A stretch of DNA of 64,000 nt from Pseudomonas sp. MH9.2. Its GTDB lineage: Bacteria; Pseudomonadota; Gammaproteobacteria; Pseudomonadales; Pseudomonadaceae. A model generated the notes under the pieces. That model was not told the origin of the DNA, made no database searches, and saw nothing but the letters and a program-made list of their open reading frames with translations. Below, piece by piece: positions 19,431 through 28,003 of this stretch; position 1 is the stretch's first letter; every line of letters starts with the position of its first letter. The DNA is taken from the NCBI RefSeq assembly GCF_034353875.1, contig NZ_CP133784.1, positions 992,001-1,056,000 on the forward strand, written 5' to 3'. Both the position numbers and the translations under genes were made by a program.

Positions 19431-20349
19431 AGGGCGCTAAACACCTGCGCCAGTTTCTGTTGAGCAAACTGCTCGATTACAAAATCGACAAAAGCCCGGG
19501 TTTCCCCAGGCAGCAGCTTATGTTCGCTGTAGTACAGCGAGATGTTGCCGTCATCGACGTACCACTCTGGCAACACTCGCAGCAAGGTGCCGTCGCGCAA
19601 ATACGGCGCAGCGAAAGGCATGCTCACCAGCGCGATGCCCAAACTTTGTTCAGCAGCGGCGCAGGCCGCTTCCGAATCGCTCATGGTCATGCGCAGTGTC
19701 AAGTTCAGCGGCTGTGTTCCTGCGCCCGATTAGTCAGCGGCCAGGAACGTACACGTCCCGTCTGCGGCGAACGAATCAAAATCCCCGCGCACCCTTGCAA
19801 GTCTTGCGGATTGACCAGGGCTGGATGTTCAGCCAGGTACGCTGGCGACGCGACCAACACCCGATGCGCCGGTGCGAGCCTGCGCGCGACCACACCTTGA
19901 GGCAGATCGAAGCCACCACCGATGGCCGCGTCGAAGCCTTGGCCAATCAAGTCCACCTGACGATTATCGAAGTGCCAGTCTGGCGTGATCGCCGGAAAGC
20001 GCCGCAGGAATTCACCCAGCAAGGGCACGATATAGAGGCGACCAAAGACCGTGCCCATGCTGACCTTGAGCGTACCTGCCGGCTGCCCCTCGACGCTGGC
20101 CAGATTAGCGACGGCATTCTGAATGGTATTGAGGCTTGCGCTAACCTCACCAAGGAAGCGCTGACCGGCTTCCGTGAGGGTCAGCCGACGAGTACTGCGC
20201 TGGAACAGCCGAACACCGAGTCGGGATTCCAGCTTGGCGACACTCTTGCCCACCGCTGCTGGCGTCAGACTCAAACGGCGCGCAGCTTCGGCGAAACTGC
20301 CGACCTCAGCACTGCGGACGCAACACTCGATGCTGCTGAAGCTTTCCAT
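19427..20349 (-). pseudogene. LysR-family regulator broken by a single-base frameshift
   Basis: The N-terminal frame (20349 to 19705) encodes the helix-turn-helix (FAEAARRLSLTPAAVGKSVA) and most of the effector domain, then hits a stop after NRAQEHSR. The next frame (from about 19725 to 19427) carries the expected rest (NLTLRMTMSDSEAACAAAEQ to the end). The span of 923 bases is one short of a multiple of three, so a 1-base loss between about 19718 and 19730 explains both halves. An intact product would have about 307 residues. The divergent SDR gene was probably its target. A sequencing error is possible. Confidence 0.8.
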
Positions 20350-20466
20350 GTCACCACTCTAAACTTTTGGTTTACACAGACTAGCGCAACTACCCGCTAC
20401 TCAGGATGCAATCAGCCGTTGATACTGGCCACCAATGTCCTACCCACTGAAACTTTGGAGAACAGC

Positions 20467-21216
20467 ATGACCCCTCAAGCGAACCTCACTCACAAAGTGG
20501 CCCTTATTCAAGGCGGCTCTCGCGGCATCGGCGCAGCCATTGTCAAACGTCTGGCAGAACAAGGCGCTGCGGTAGCCTTCACCTATGTCAGCTCGCACGC
20601 CAAAGCCTGGGAACTGCAAGACAGCATCACCGCCAAAGGCGGTAAAGCGCTGGCCATCCAGGCCGACAGCGCGGATGCCGAAGCGATTCGTCGTGCCGTG
20701 AAAACCACCGTCGACACCTTTGGCCAACTGGACATTCTGGTCAACAACGCAGGCGTTCTGGCCATCGCGCCACTGGAAGACTTCAGCCTCGAAGACTTCG
20801 ACAAAACCCTGACCATCAACGTGCGCAGTGTGTTCATCGCCTCCCAGGAAGCCGCACGGCACATGAAGGAAGGCGGTCGCATCATCAACATCGGCAGCAC
20901 CAACGCCGACCGCATGCCCTTCGGCGGTGGCGGCCCATATGCCATGAGCAAAGCGGCGCTGGTCGGTCTGACCAAAGGCCTGGCCCGCGACCTTGGCCCG
21001 CGCGGCATCACCATCAACAACGTCCAGCCTGGCCCGGTCGACACCGACATGAACCCGGCCGAAGGTGACTTTGCAGACTCACTGATCCCCCTGATCGCAG
21101 TAGGTCGCTACGGCAAAGCCGAAGAAATCGCCAGCTTCGTCGCCTACCTGGCAGGCCCGGAAGCCGGTTACATCACTGGCGCAAGCCTGACCATCGACGG
21201 CGGCTTCGGCGCCTGA
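20467..21216 (+). CDS. Short-chain dehydrogenase/reductase (SDR)
   Basis: This 249-residue classical SDR has the NAD(P)-binding GGSRGIGAAIV motif at about residues 17-27, the NNAG motif in ILVNNAGVL, a catalytic Ser in INIGSTNADR, YAMSK with Tyr and Lys, and the C-terminal TGASLTIDGGFGA. The ATG at 20467 follows GGAG at a normal distance. Open frame continuing upstream to 19696 runs antisense through the LysR gene and is not coding. The substrate is unknown; the closest annotation style is 3-oxoacyl-ACP reductase-like. Confidence 0.92.
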   Translation: MTPQANLTHKVALIQGGSRGIGAAIVKRLAEQGAAVAFTYVSSHAKAWELQDSITAKGGKALAIQADSADAEAIRRAVKTTVDTFGQLDILVNNAGVLAIAPLEDFSLEDFDKTLTINVRSVFIASQEAARHMKEGGRIINIGSTNADRMPFGGGGPYAMSKAALVGLTKGLARDLGPRGITINNVQPGPVDTDMNPAEGDFADSLIPLIAVGRYGKAEEIASFVAYLAGPEAGYITGASLTIDGGFGA

Positions 21217-21349
21217 TGCCTGTTGAAGGACAGCCCTGGACTCGGCCACGGACTTCGAACAGACGCCGGAGCCGACTCCTATCTGTACCGATCACTTTGC
21301 CGATGACCGCATAATTTGCTTAAGCACATGAAAATTCTGAAAAAAACTT

Positions 21350-21378
21350 TTGCCTTCGTCAAAGGTTTCGACTACATT
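21350..21378 (+). promoter_or_regulatory. Promoter candidate for the tRNA-Ser gene
   Basis: TTGCCT (21350-21355) and TACATT (21373-21378) with a 17-base spacer resemble sigma-70 -35 and -10 boxes. They lie about 38 bases upstream of the mature tRNA 5' end, a usual distance for a stable RNA promoter. Confidence 0.5.
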
Positions 21379-21415
21379 AGCGCGCCTCGACAGACTGAAT
21401 GGTTTGACGAGATAC

Positions 21416-21505
21416 GGTGAGGTGTCCGAGAGGCTTAAGGAGCACGCCTGGAAAGTGTGTATACAAGAAATTGTATCGAGGGTTCGAATCCCTCCCTCAC
21501 CGCCA
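21416..21505 (+). tRNA. tRNA-Ser (GGA anticodon)
   Basis: The 90-base gene has a 7-base acceptor stem (GGTGAGG with CCTCACC), a long variable arm typical of class II tRNAs, the T arm GGTTCGAATCC, and an anticodon loop CTGGAAA flanked by CACGC and GTGTG, which gives anticodon GGA for UCC/UCU codons. The 3' CCA is encoded (21503-21505). It stands alone and is followed by a terminator. Confidence 0.95.
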
Positions 21506-21520
21506 TATTAGAAACACTAT

Positions 21521-21557
21521 AAACCCCTGAAAACATTGACGTTTTCGGGGGTTTTTA
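21521..21557 (+). terminator. Rho-independent terminator of tRNA-Ser
   Basis: An AAACCCC-GAAAAC arm pairs with a GTTTTC-GGGGGTTT arm around a short loop, followed by a T run. It lies 15 bases after the encoded CCA. Confidence 0.8.
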
Positions 21558-21998
21558 GTTTCTGGCATATGCATTTAGGACCATTTTAGGACCAAAACGG
21601 CTCTTTCCATACCGTTACGCACCGCTATAGCCACCCTCCCTCTGCGTCCTGCCGACCGAACACAATCCACTATCAACACGCCTATAAAGATTCGAACGAT
21701 CATGACGATAATCCAGCAGGGTGATATTCGGCATGCAGAATTCCCGACCAAATCGTTCAACTTTGTTTAGAACAGTTCTAGACTCAGTAAGTTGGAACAT
21801 AGTGATTGCTACCCTCAATTCCTTTTTATCGCCGATACGCTGTTCTACCGATCGATCAATACCTGTGATCAGCACATGTCCTTCACGTAATGGCATAATG
21901 CATACCACAAGGCTAATAATAAATCGCATACCTGATATGCGCAGAGCGTTGCCTCGTCAGCAGCAGAACTCACTACTCCCGCGGAGCACCTCAATATC
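21558..21998. other. Intergenic region after tRNA-Ser with tandem TTTAGGACCA
   Basis: Just after the terminator is a near-tandem repeat (TTTAGGACCA then TTTTAGGACCA, about 21571-21594), of the sort found next to integrase scars at tRNA genes, though no integrase is present. A minus-strand frame of up to 104 codons (21615-21929) reads like protein (MPLREGHVLITGIDRSVEQR near its start) but lacks a clear ribosome-binding site and a family match. I leave it uncalled. The rest holds nothing I recognise. Confidence 0.4.
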
Positions 21999-23087
21999 AT
22001 GTTCAACAAAAAGTGGCGTCTTCGCTGTGACAGCCTAGAGCTCGAAGTGGCAAGCTTGAAGCAGGAAAAATTTGAAATACAGCGGGATGCTGAAACTCTA
22101 CGTACTGAAAAGTCGCACGCTAACCAAGCGCAAGCCAGTCTCGATAGTTTGAACGACTACCAGCATGAGTTGCATGGAAAGCTGGGCCATTTCAAGTCGT
22201 CGCTTTCGCAGATTCGAGATGATGTGGTATCTCAGAGCCAGATGCTCAGCCGTGAAGTTGATAATCTCCAGCAGCACAGCAATGTATTTCAAGAAACCTC
22301 GACCTTGCTCACTGGATTCTCGTCCTCCCTGGGCAACATGGCGGATTCAGGCGTTAAAAGTGTAAGCAGCGTCGAGCTATTGAAGCAACGAGTCGGTGAT
22401 ATCAGCCGTATCGTCGAGCTGATCAAGGCTATTTCTGATCAAACCAACCTCTTGGCTCTCAACGCCGCGATTGAAGCTGCACGTGCGGGCGAAGCCGGCC
22501 GTGGATTCGCCGTGGTGGCCGATGAAGTGCGGGCACTGGCCCAGAGCACTCATAAGGCCACCCAGGAAATCAGGCAACTGGTAGGTAGCATTAACCAGGA
22601 AACCGATATCGCCAGCCAATCTATCAATGTCTTGTCCACAGAGGCGACTCGTCTTTCTGCAGATGTCTCACGCTCCGCAGAAACGCTTGATGAGATGGTG
22701 ATACTTGGCGACCACATGAGCAAGATGATCAAGGACATAGCCTTGGAGTCGTTCTGTGAAGCGGTTAAGCTCGATCATCAACTCTTTAAGCTCGACGTCT
22801 ATCAGCACCTGTTTCAACAAGACAGAGACATCAAGATATCCGACCACACCAGCTGTCGCCTGGGACAGTGGTACCAGAGCAGAGCAACCGAAACTCAGTA
22901 CGGTCACCACCGCGGCTACCAGCAACTTCAAGGACCTCATCGCATCGTCCATGAGTCAGCCCATGAGGCAATTCGCGCTGCAGAGCAAAATGACTGGAGC
23001 GGTGTACTACGTGCCGTAAGCGAAATGGAAAAATCAAGCGTGGTGGTCAATCGTCTGCTAACCGAGCTTGGCTCGCATCAAGGTTGA
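21999..23087 (+). CDS. Soluble methyl-accepting chemotaxis protein with C-terminal CZB domain
   Basis: This 362-residue chemoreceptor lacks TM segments and a HAMP domain. Residues 1-130 are predicted coiled coil. The conserved signalling tip ([20 protein letters not shown], then [15 protein letters not shown]) lies at about 147-181. The C-terminus is a chemoreceptor zinc-binding (CZB) domain with candidate ligands His260 (LDHQLFK), His283 and Cys286 ([11 protein letters not shown]) and a His near 318 (PHRIVHE). CZB domains in characterised homologues sense zinc or hypochlorous acid through the Zn-Cys switch. It is a cytoplasmic receptor standing alone between tRNA-Ser and the ABC operon. Confidence 0.9.
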   Translation: MFNKKWRLRCDSLELEVASLKQEKFEIQRDAETLRTEKSHANQAQASLDSLNDYQHELHGKLGHFKSSLSQIRDDVVSQSQMLSREVDNLQQHSNVFQETSTLLTGFSSSLGNMADSGVKSVSSVELLKQRVGDISRIVELIKAISDQTNLLALNAAIEAARAGEAGRGFAVVADEVRALAQSTHKATQEIRQLVGSINQETDIASQSINVLSTEATRLSADVSRSAETLDEMVILGDHMSKMIKDIALESFCEAVKLDHQLFKLDVYQHLFQQDRDIKISDHTSCRLGQWYQSRATETQYGHHRGYQQLQGPHRIVHESAHEAIRAAEQNDWSGVLRAVSEMEKSSVVVNRLLTELGSHQG

Positions 23088-23185
23088 TAAGCCCAGGGCC
23101 AATACGCCTCCTTCGGCTTGATCAAAAGTTGAATGGGGCATAAACGTTGCCAGAACCATTCGGTGTCGAGACAGCCGCGGGCAAA

Positions 23186-23216
23186 CCTCAAACCCTTACG
23201 TGATCGGGGTTTGAGG
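23186..23216 (+). terminator. Inverted repeat, possible terminator of the chemoreceptor gene
   Basis: A perfect 10-base stem (CCTCAAACCC and GGGTTTGAGG) encloses an 11-base loop about 100 bases after the stop. The T run is poor (CGTTATG), so efficient Rho-independent termination is uncertain. Confidence 0.4.
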
Positions 23217-23699
23217 CGTTATGCAGCGAAACGGAGCAGAGTCAGGGTCATACCTTCGGACGCAAAAAGCATATCAATGCGATCCACTCACGCCAGAGGG
23301 CGTCATTGATCAGTCGTCACTGCCGACATCAACTCCCGCTCATACCCGGTTTGCTACTGGCGCTCACGCGTAACGACCCGCCTACTGAACACAATCCCCT
23401 CCCCCCTCACGACAAAACGCTTCAACTCAGTTTTTTGACTGTTGAGTTGAGCGCTTGAACACGTCGGTAAGCACCATTGCGGCGCGAGCAAAGGAGCGGT
23501 TCAACCTGGGGTCTTTCCCGACCGCACTCGCTCATTTCAAATTGTTACCGGACGCCCCAGCCTGGGCTAAAACCCTGCCTCGGTAACAGCCGCAAGCGCA
23601 TTTCAAAAACCTTCGATAAGTTTTATACCGTCTAAAAAACGTTGATCTAGACAGCCTCCAGTTATTTTTAGAACTTTCTTGAACGCCCAATCAACGAGT

Positions 23700-23714
23700 T
23701 GGCCGTTCGATTGC
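23700..23714 (+). promoter_or_regulatory. Sigma-54 (-24/-12) promoter candidate for the ABC operon
   Basis: TGGC at 23700-23703 and TTGC at 23711-23714 have exactly the spacing of the RpoN consensus (TGGC, 7 bases, TTGC). The site is about 190 bases upstream of the binding-protein ATG. Nitrogen-linked sigma-54 control is common for amino-acid uptake operons in Pseudomonas. Only the core elements match, so chance cannot be excluded. Confidence 0.45.
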
Positions 23715-23901
23715 ATAGGCTTGTACGTACAAGTAAGCATGTGTTCAGACGCGTAAGCGCCAGAAGGGCCGACACACAGGTTTGCTTAAAGCCCTTGCTC
23801 GGGGATTCGGTTCGGAAATTTCTACGTTCATAGCGTCATACGCGTTCCCGCAACAGTACTTATGCGTCACAAGCGCTCATATTGATTTTAGGAAATGAAT
23901 A

Positions 23902-24684
23902 ATGAAAAAAGCATTGCTGACCCTTTCTGCACTGGCTTTATGCATCGCCGCCGGTTCTGCGCTGGCCAAGGAGTACAAGGAATTGCGCTTCGGCGTCGAT
24001 CCGTCTTATGCGCCTTTCGAGTCCAAAGCCGCTGATGGCAGCCTGGTGGGCTTTGATATCGATCTGGGCAATGCGATCTGCGCCGAACTGAAGGTCAAGT
24101 GCAAATGGGTCGAAAGCGATTTCGACGGCATGATTCCGGGCCTGAAAGCCAACAAATTCGACGGCGTTATCTCGTCGATGACCGTAACAGATGCGCGGAT
24201 GAAGGTTATCGACTTCTCCGAGGAACTGTTCTCTGGCCCGACTGCACTGGTGTTCAAGAAAGGCGCGGGCGTAACGGCCGACCCTGCAACCCTCAAAGGC
24301 AAGAAGGTTGGCTATGAGCAAGGCACCATTCAGGAAGCCTACGCCAAGGCTGTATTGGACAAGGCGGGTGTAACAACCCAGGCCTATGCGAACCAGGACC
24401 AGGTTTATGCTGACCTGACGTCTGGCCGTCTCGATGCTGCCGTGCAAGACATGCTGCAGGCGGAACTGGGCTTTTTGAAATCGCCAGCCGGTGCTGGTTT
24501 CGAAGTCAGCAAACCCATCAACGATCCACTGCTGCCAGCAAAAACCGCAATCGGCATCTCGAAAGGTAACAAAGACCTCAAGACACTGCTGGATAAAGGT
24601 ATCAAGGCATTACACGATGATGGCAAATATGCCGAGATCCAGAAAAAACACTTTGGCGACATGAATCTCTACAGCGGCAAATAA
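23902..24684 (+). CDS. hisJ: Periplasmic basic amino-acid binding protein (HisJ/ArgT/AotJ type)
   Basis: This 260-residue protein has a Sec signal peptide ending GSALA and a type II periplasmic-binding fold (ELRFGVDPSYAPFESKAADG near the N-terminus, then GFDIDLGNAICAEL and DGMIPGLKANKFDGVISSMT). It would deliver arginine, ornithine, lysine or histidine to the membrane complex. It is the first gene of the operon and is followed by a strong terminator-like hairpin, as expected when the binding protein must exceed the membrane subunits. The exact ligand is not resolved. Confidence 0.9.
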   Translation: MKKALLTLSALALCIAAGSALAKEYKELRFGVDPSYAPFESKAADGSLVGFDIDLGNAICAELKVKCKWVESDFDGMIPGLKANKFDGVISSMTVTDARMKVIDFSEELFSGPTALVFKKGAGVTADPATLKGKKVGYEQGTIQEAYAKAVLDKAGVTTQAYANQDQVYADLTSGRLDAAVQDMLQAELGFLKSPAGAGFEVSKPINDPLLPAKTAIGISKGNKDLKTLLDKGIKALHDDGKYAEIQKKHFGDMNLYSGK

Positions 24685-24691
24685 TGCCCCG

Positions 24692-24720
24692 GCGCCCATC
24701 CTCAAGATGGGCGCTTTTTT
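24692..24720 (+). terminator. Hairpin between the binding-protein and permease genes
   Basis: A perfect 9-base stem (GCGCCCATC and GATGGGCGC), a CTCAA loop and six T residues form a textbook terminator. Because co-directional permease genes follow 20 bases later, it probably acts as a partial terminator that lowers their expression relative to the binding protein. Confidence 0.85.
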
Positions 24721-24740
24721 GCTTGCCAAGGGCCTGACCA

Positions 24741-25469
24741 ATGTTCGAAAACCTATTACATATTCTGGGACTTTCAGCTTTCAGCCTTAAAGGCTTTGGC
24801 CCGCTGTTACTGGAAGGCACCTGGATGACCATCAAACTATCGATACTGTCGCTACTGTTGAGCGTTCTACTCGGTCTGATCGGCGCCAGTGCCAAGCTGT
24901 CCAGTTCGTCCCTGCTGCGCATTCCAGCGCAGCTCTACACCACGCTGATTCGTGGGGTGCCGGATCTGGTCCTGATGCTGCTGATTTTCTACAGCCTGCA
25001 AACCTGGCTGAGCAACCTCACCGTGGCGCTGGACTGGGACTATATCGAGATTGATTCATTCAGCGCCGGGATCATTACCCTGGGGTTCATCTACGGCGCT
25101 TATTTCACCGAGACCTTTCGCGGCGCGATCCTCGCCGTGCCTCGTGGGCAGATGGAAGCTGCAACGGCCTATGGCTTGAGCCGCAGCCAGCGCTTCCGCT
25201 TCGTGGTGTTCCCGCAAATGATGCGCTTCGCCCTGCCCGGCATCGGCAATAACTGGATGGTGATTCTCAAAGCCACCGCACTGGTCTCGATCATCGGCTT
25301 GGCCGATCTGGTCAAGGCTGCCCAGGATGCCGGCAAAAGCACCTATCAACTGTTCTACTTTCTGGTACTCGCCGCCTTGATCTATCTGCTGATTACCAGC
25401 GCTTCGAACTATGTCCTGCGCAGGCTGGAATACCGTTATGCCGCAGGCTCCAGGGAGGCGGTACGATGA
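24741..25469 (+). CDS. hisQ: Amino-acid ABC transporter permease (HisQ type)
   Basis: This 242-residue permease has five hydrophobic segments and the EAA loop for contact with the ATPase (EAATAYGLSRSQRFRFVVFP). N-terminal HisQ features are GTWMTIKLSILSLLLSVLLG and IRGVPDLVLMLLIFY. The stop overlaps the start of the second permease gene by 4 bases. It works as a heterodimer with HisM in the inner membrane. Confidence 0.9.
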   Translation: MFENLLHILGLSAFSLKGFGPLLLEGTWMTIKLSILSLLLSVLLGLIGASAKLSSSSLLRIPAQLYTTLIRGVPDLVLMLLIFYSLQTWLSNLTVALDWDYIEIDSFSAGIITLGFIYGAYFTETFRGAILAVPRGQMEAATAYGLSRSQRFRFVVFPQMMRFALPGIGNNWMVILKATALVSIIGLADLVKAAQDAGKSTYQLFYFLVLAALIYLLITSASNYVLRRLEYRYAAGSREAVR

Positions 25470-26176
25470 TCGATCTTCTACAGGAATACTGGAAACCGTT
25501 CCTTTACAACGACGGTTATCACATCACCGGGCTGGCCATGACTTTGTGGCTACTCAGCGCCTCGATCTTCATCGGCTTTCTGGTGTCGATCCCGCTGTCG
25601 ATTGCCCGGGTTTCAACCCATGTATGGGTACGCTGGCCGGTCCAGTTCTATACCTATCTATTTCGCGGTACGCCGCTGTATATCCAACTGCTGATTTGCT
25701 ATACGGGGATCTATAGCATCGCCGCAGTTCGCGCTCAACCGGTGCTCGATGCGTTCTTTCGCGATGCGATGAACTGCACCATTCTCGCCTTTGCCCTGAA
25801 CACCTGCGCCTACACAACGGAAATTTTCGCCGGGGCAATCCGCAGCATGGCCCACGGTGAAGTCGAAGCGGCAAAGGCCTATGGTCTGACCGGCTGGAAG
25901 CTGTATGCCTATGTGATCATGCCGTCGGCACTGCGCCGCTCGTTGCCGTACTACAGCAATGAAGTGATTCTGATGCTGCATTCGACCACCGTGGCCTTTA
26001 CCGCGACCATCCCGGATATTTTGAAAATTGCACGAGACGCCAATTCGGCGACCTTTTTGACCTTCCAATCGTTCGGAATTGCCGCGCTCATCTACTTGAG
26101 CGTCACCTTTGCACTGGTCGGTTTGTTCCGCTTGGCAGAACACCGATGGCTGGCGTTTCTTGGCCCGGCTCACTAG
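25466..26176 (+). CDS. hisM: Amino-acid ABC transporter permease (HisM type)
   Basis: This 236-residue second permease has the HisM-like segments YHITGLAMTLWLLSASIFIG and YLFRGTPLYIQLLICY and an EAA loop (EVEAAKAYGLTGWKLYAYVI). It overlaps hisQ by 4 bases, so the two are translationally coupled. It pairs with HisQ to form the transmembrane channel. Confidence 0.9.
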   Translation: MIDLLQEYWKPFLYNDGYHITGLAMTLWLLSASIFIGFLVSIPLSIARVSTHVWVRWPVQFYTYLFRGTPLYIQLLICYTGIYSIAAVRAQPVLDAFFRDAMNCTILAFALNTCAYTTEIFAGAIRSMAHGEVEAAKAYGLTGWKLYAYVIMPSALRRSLPYYSNEVILMLHSTTVAFTATIPDILKIARDANSATFLTFQSFGIAALIYLSVTFALVGLFRLAEHRWLAFLGPAH

Positions 26177-26232
26177 GACGTCAACTGCACGCGCAGCGGC
26201 TATCTACTTCCCTCTTGAGGATGCTTGCACAC

Positions 26233-26997
26233 ATGTACAAACTGACCATTGACGGCCTGCATAAAAGTTACGGCAGCCACGAAGTACTCAAAGGCGTGTC
26301 GCTGAAAGCCAAAACCGGCGATGTGATCAGCCTGATCGGCGCGAGCGGTTCGGGTAAGAGCACGTTTCTACGGTGCATCAACTTTCTCGAAACACCCAAC
26401 AGCGGCAGCATGAGCCTGGACGACCAGCAGATTCGCATGATCAGTGATCGACACGGCATGCGCGTAGCCGACGACGCAGAACTGCAACGAATCCGCACCC
26501 GCCTGGCGATGGTGTTCCAGCACTTTAATCTGTGGAGCCACATGACTGTGCTGGAGAACATCACCATGGCCCCGCGCCGAGTGCTGGGGGTCAGCAAGAA
26601 GGATGCAGAGGATCGGGCTCGACGCTATCTCGACAAAGTCGGTCTGCCATCCCGTGTCGCCGATCAATATCCCGCGTTTCTCTCTGGAGGTCAGCAACAG
26701 CGCGTCGCCATCGCCCGGGCCTTGTCCATGGAACCGGAGGTCATGCTGTTCGACGAACCGACCTCGGCACTCGACCCGGAATTGGTTGGCGAAGTACTGA
26801 AGGTCATTCAGGGGCTGGCCGAAGAAGGCCGTACCATGATCATGGTCACCCACGAAATGAGCTTCGCTCGTAAAGTGTCAAATCAGGTGCTGTTTCTGCA
26901 TCAAGGGCTGGTCGAAGAACAGGGAGCACCCGAGGACGTACTGGGCAATCCCCAAAGCGAGCGGCTGCGGCAGTTTCTCAGCGGCAATCTGAAGTAA
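26233..26997 (+). CDS. hisP: Amino-acid ABC transporter ATPase (HisP type)
   Basis: This 254-residue ATPase has Walker A GASGSGKS, a Q loop (MVFQHFNLWSHMT), the signature FLSGGQQQRVAIARAL, Walker B VMLFDEPTSALD, and a switch His in MVTHEMSFA. I use the ATG at 26233; GAGG lies 13 bases upstream, rather far, while an in-frame ATG at 26221 is too close to it. It powers uptake with HisQM and the binding protein. In P. aeruginosa the related aot operon also carries aotO and argR, which are absent here. Confidence 0.9.
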   Translation: MYKLTIDGLHKSYGSHEVLKGVSLKAKTGDVISLIGASGSGKSTFLRCINFLETPNSGSMSLDDQQIRMISDRHGMRVADDAELQRIRTRLAMVFQHFNLWSHMTVLENITMAPRRVLGVSKKDAEDRARRYLDKVGLPSRVADQYPAFLSGGQQQRVAIARALSMEPEVMLFDEPTSALDPELVGEVLKVIQGLAEEGRTMIMVTHEMSFARKVSNQVLFLHQGLVEEQGAPEDVLGNPQSERLRQFLSGNLK

Positions 26998-27216
26998 GCC
27001 CCACCCTCCGCACACTACCTTTGAGCGACTAGCACGTTGCTCAAAGGGCTGATCAAGGACTTGATCAAAGGGTCACTGATTACTTTGGTAGTTGGCGTTA
27101 TCATTCTGGACTTCGCTTCCAGGCGGTCCATGTCCCCCATCAAAACCTTTCTTTCGCCATTCGACCAACACCCAATCAAATTTGCTAGGCTCAGCCTTCT
27201 ATACAGGAGGCCACCC

Positions 27217-27447
27217 ATGACTCTCGAAGAAATGAACATTCCTCTATCGATCAAAACTCAAGCCGCCGATATCATCGCGCGCATTGAGCAGTCGACTGGA
27301 ATTATCGATGCGACAATGGCGGGAGGGATCGCTGAAGGCTTTGTACTGGGTATCGTCTGCCTCAAGGCAATGCAGCCAGAGGATATCGATCAGTTGGAAA
27401 CGCTGTTCAGTCAGGCCGGTGACCGGAAAATGGCTGGGTTGAAATAG
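27217..27447 (+). CDS. Small hypothetical protein, 76 residues
   Basis: A strong AGGAGG at 27205-27210, 6 bases before the ATG, supports translation. The product is acidic and mostly helical by sequence (AADIIARIEQSTGIIDATMA, then GIAEGFVLGIVCLKAMQPED), with no TM helix or motif I recognise. Open frame extends upstream to 27037 but the ribosome-binding site fixes this start. It follows the ABC operon by about 220 bases and is probably transcribed separately. Confidence 0.7.
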   Translation: MTLEEMNIPLSIKTQAADIIARIEQSTGIIDATMAGGIAEGFVLGIVCLKAMQPEDIDQLETLFSQAGDRKMAGLK

Positions 27448-27542
27448 ACTTTCCTGTCCGTGGACGGATGACGGCTGCCACACTTTTATGCGTATTCTGC
27501 CCATCAGCCAGGCTCGCGCTCCTTACACGCCAGTGGAATGCA

Positions 27543-27722
27543 TCAAGACCGCTTAGGGGAAATGCGAGTTTCAGATTGCTTCACTCCGTGGTGGGCACTC
27601 AACACGCTCCAGGAGATATCTCCCTGTTCCGACGTAGACAGCCAAGCGACCATGCTCCACACCAGGCCCAGCCAAAACACTCCCAAAACCATCAACATCC
27701 TTATGAAGGCTCGCGTGGTCAT
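27543..27722 (-). CDS. Small membrane protein candidate, 59 residues
   Basis: The frame encodes a short basic start (MTTRAFIRMLM), one clear TM helix (VLGVFWLGLVWSMVAWLS), and a soluble tail (TSEQGDISWSVLSAHHGVKQ). The positive charges before the helix favour the N-terminus staying in the cytoplasm. The ribosome-binding site is weak, which limits confidence. The overlapping plus-strand frames look less protein-like. Confidence 0.4.
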   Translation of the reverse strand: MTTRAFIRMLMVLGVFWLGLVWSMVAWLSTSEQGDISWSVLSAHHGVKQSETRISPKRS

Positions 27723-27779
27723 GATGGCAACCCGTTTGAATGATACTCATCATGCATCAGTCTCTCTCTAACCGTTCAA

Positions 27780-27945
27780 CTTTGTTCAAATAAGTTTCAT
27801 TCCTGCAAATAACCTGTATGCGTCGAACAGAGGACGATGTGGATAGAGACAGTGGAGGACCCGCCGACCCTGTATCGTGTTAAAACACTGCATGAGACAC
27901 CGTATATTACCTCGTCATCTAGTCCGGCTCAGCGCCGGGCTTTTT
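27780..27945 (+). ncRNA. Candidate small RNA ending at an orphan terminator
   Basis: A good terminator (27921-27945: CCGGC with GCCGG, then TTTTT) has no plus-strand gene upstream for over 450 bases. The 80 bases before it hold several GGA motifs (AGAGGACGATG, TGTGGATAG, GTGGAGGACC), the core of CsrA/RsmA-binding sites. This resembles Rsm-type decoy RNAs but lacks an obvious GacA upstream box. The 5' end given is approximate. The sequence does not show that it is transcribed. Confidence 0.3.
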
Positions 27946-28003
27946 CATTGTTTGCCCACTGCACTAACCCACAACGTTGTACCTATCTTTTGAGGTTGAA
28001 ATC

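Larger units (their letters stand above)
23088..23901. other. Long intergenic region upstream of the amino-acid ABC operon
   Basis: These 814 bases hold no credible coding frame. They contain an inverted repeat at 23186-23216 (CCTCAAACCC with GGGTTTGAGG) that may end the chemoreceptor transcript. A second, imperfect dyad lies near 23415-23455 (TTCAACTCAGT with ACTGTTGAGTTGA). A sigma-54-like promoter is at 23700-23714. The long 5' region ahead of the binding-protein gene leaves room for activator sites upstream of that promoter. Confidence 0.6.

Noticed and set aside
19696..20466. 257-codon upstream extension of the SDR reading frame
   Set aside because: It runs antisense through the LysR gene, has no family match and no ribosome-binding site. 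The SDR starts normally at 20467 behind GGAG.
21615..21929. 104-codon minus-strand frame after tRNA-Ser
   Set aside because: The composition is protein-like but there is no clear ribosome-binding site, no recognised family, and overlapping plus-strand frames are similar in length. Left uncalled.
23399..23417. Possible duplicated tRNA 3' end (CCCTCCCCCCTCAC-like)
   Set aside because: It resembles the tRNA-Ser 3' sequence only in C/T composition and does not align over the T arm, so it is not an attachment-site copy.
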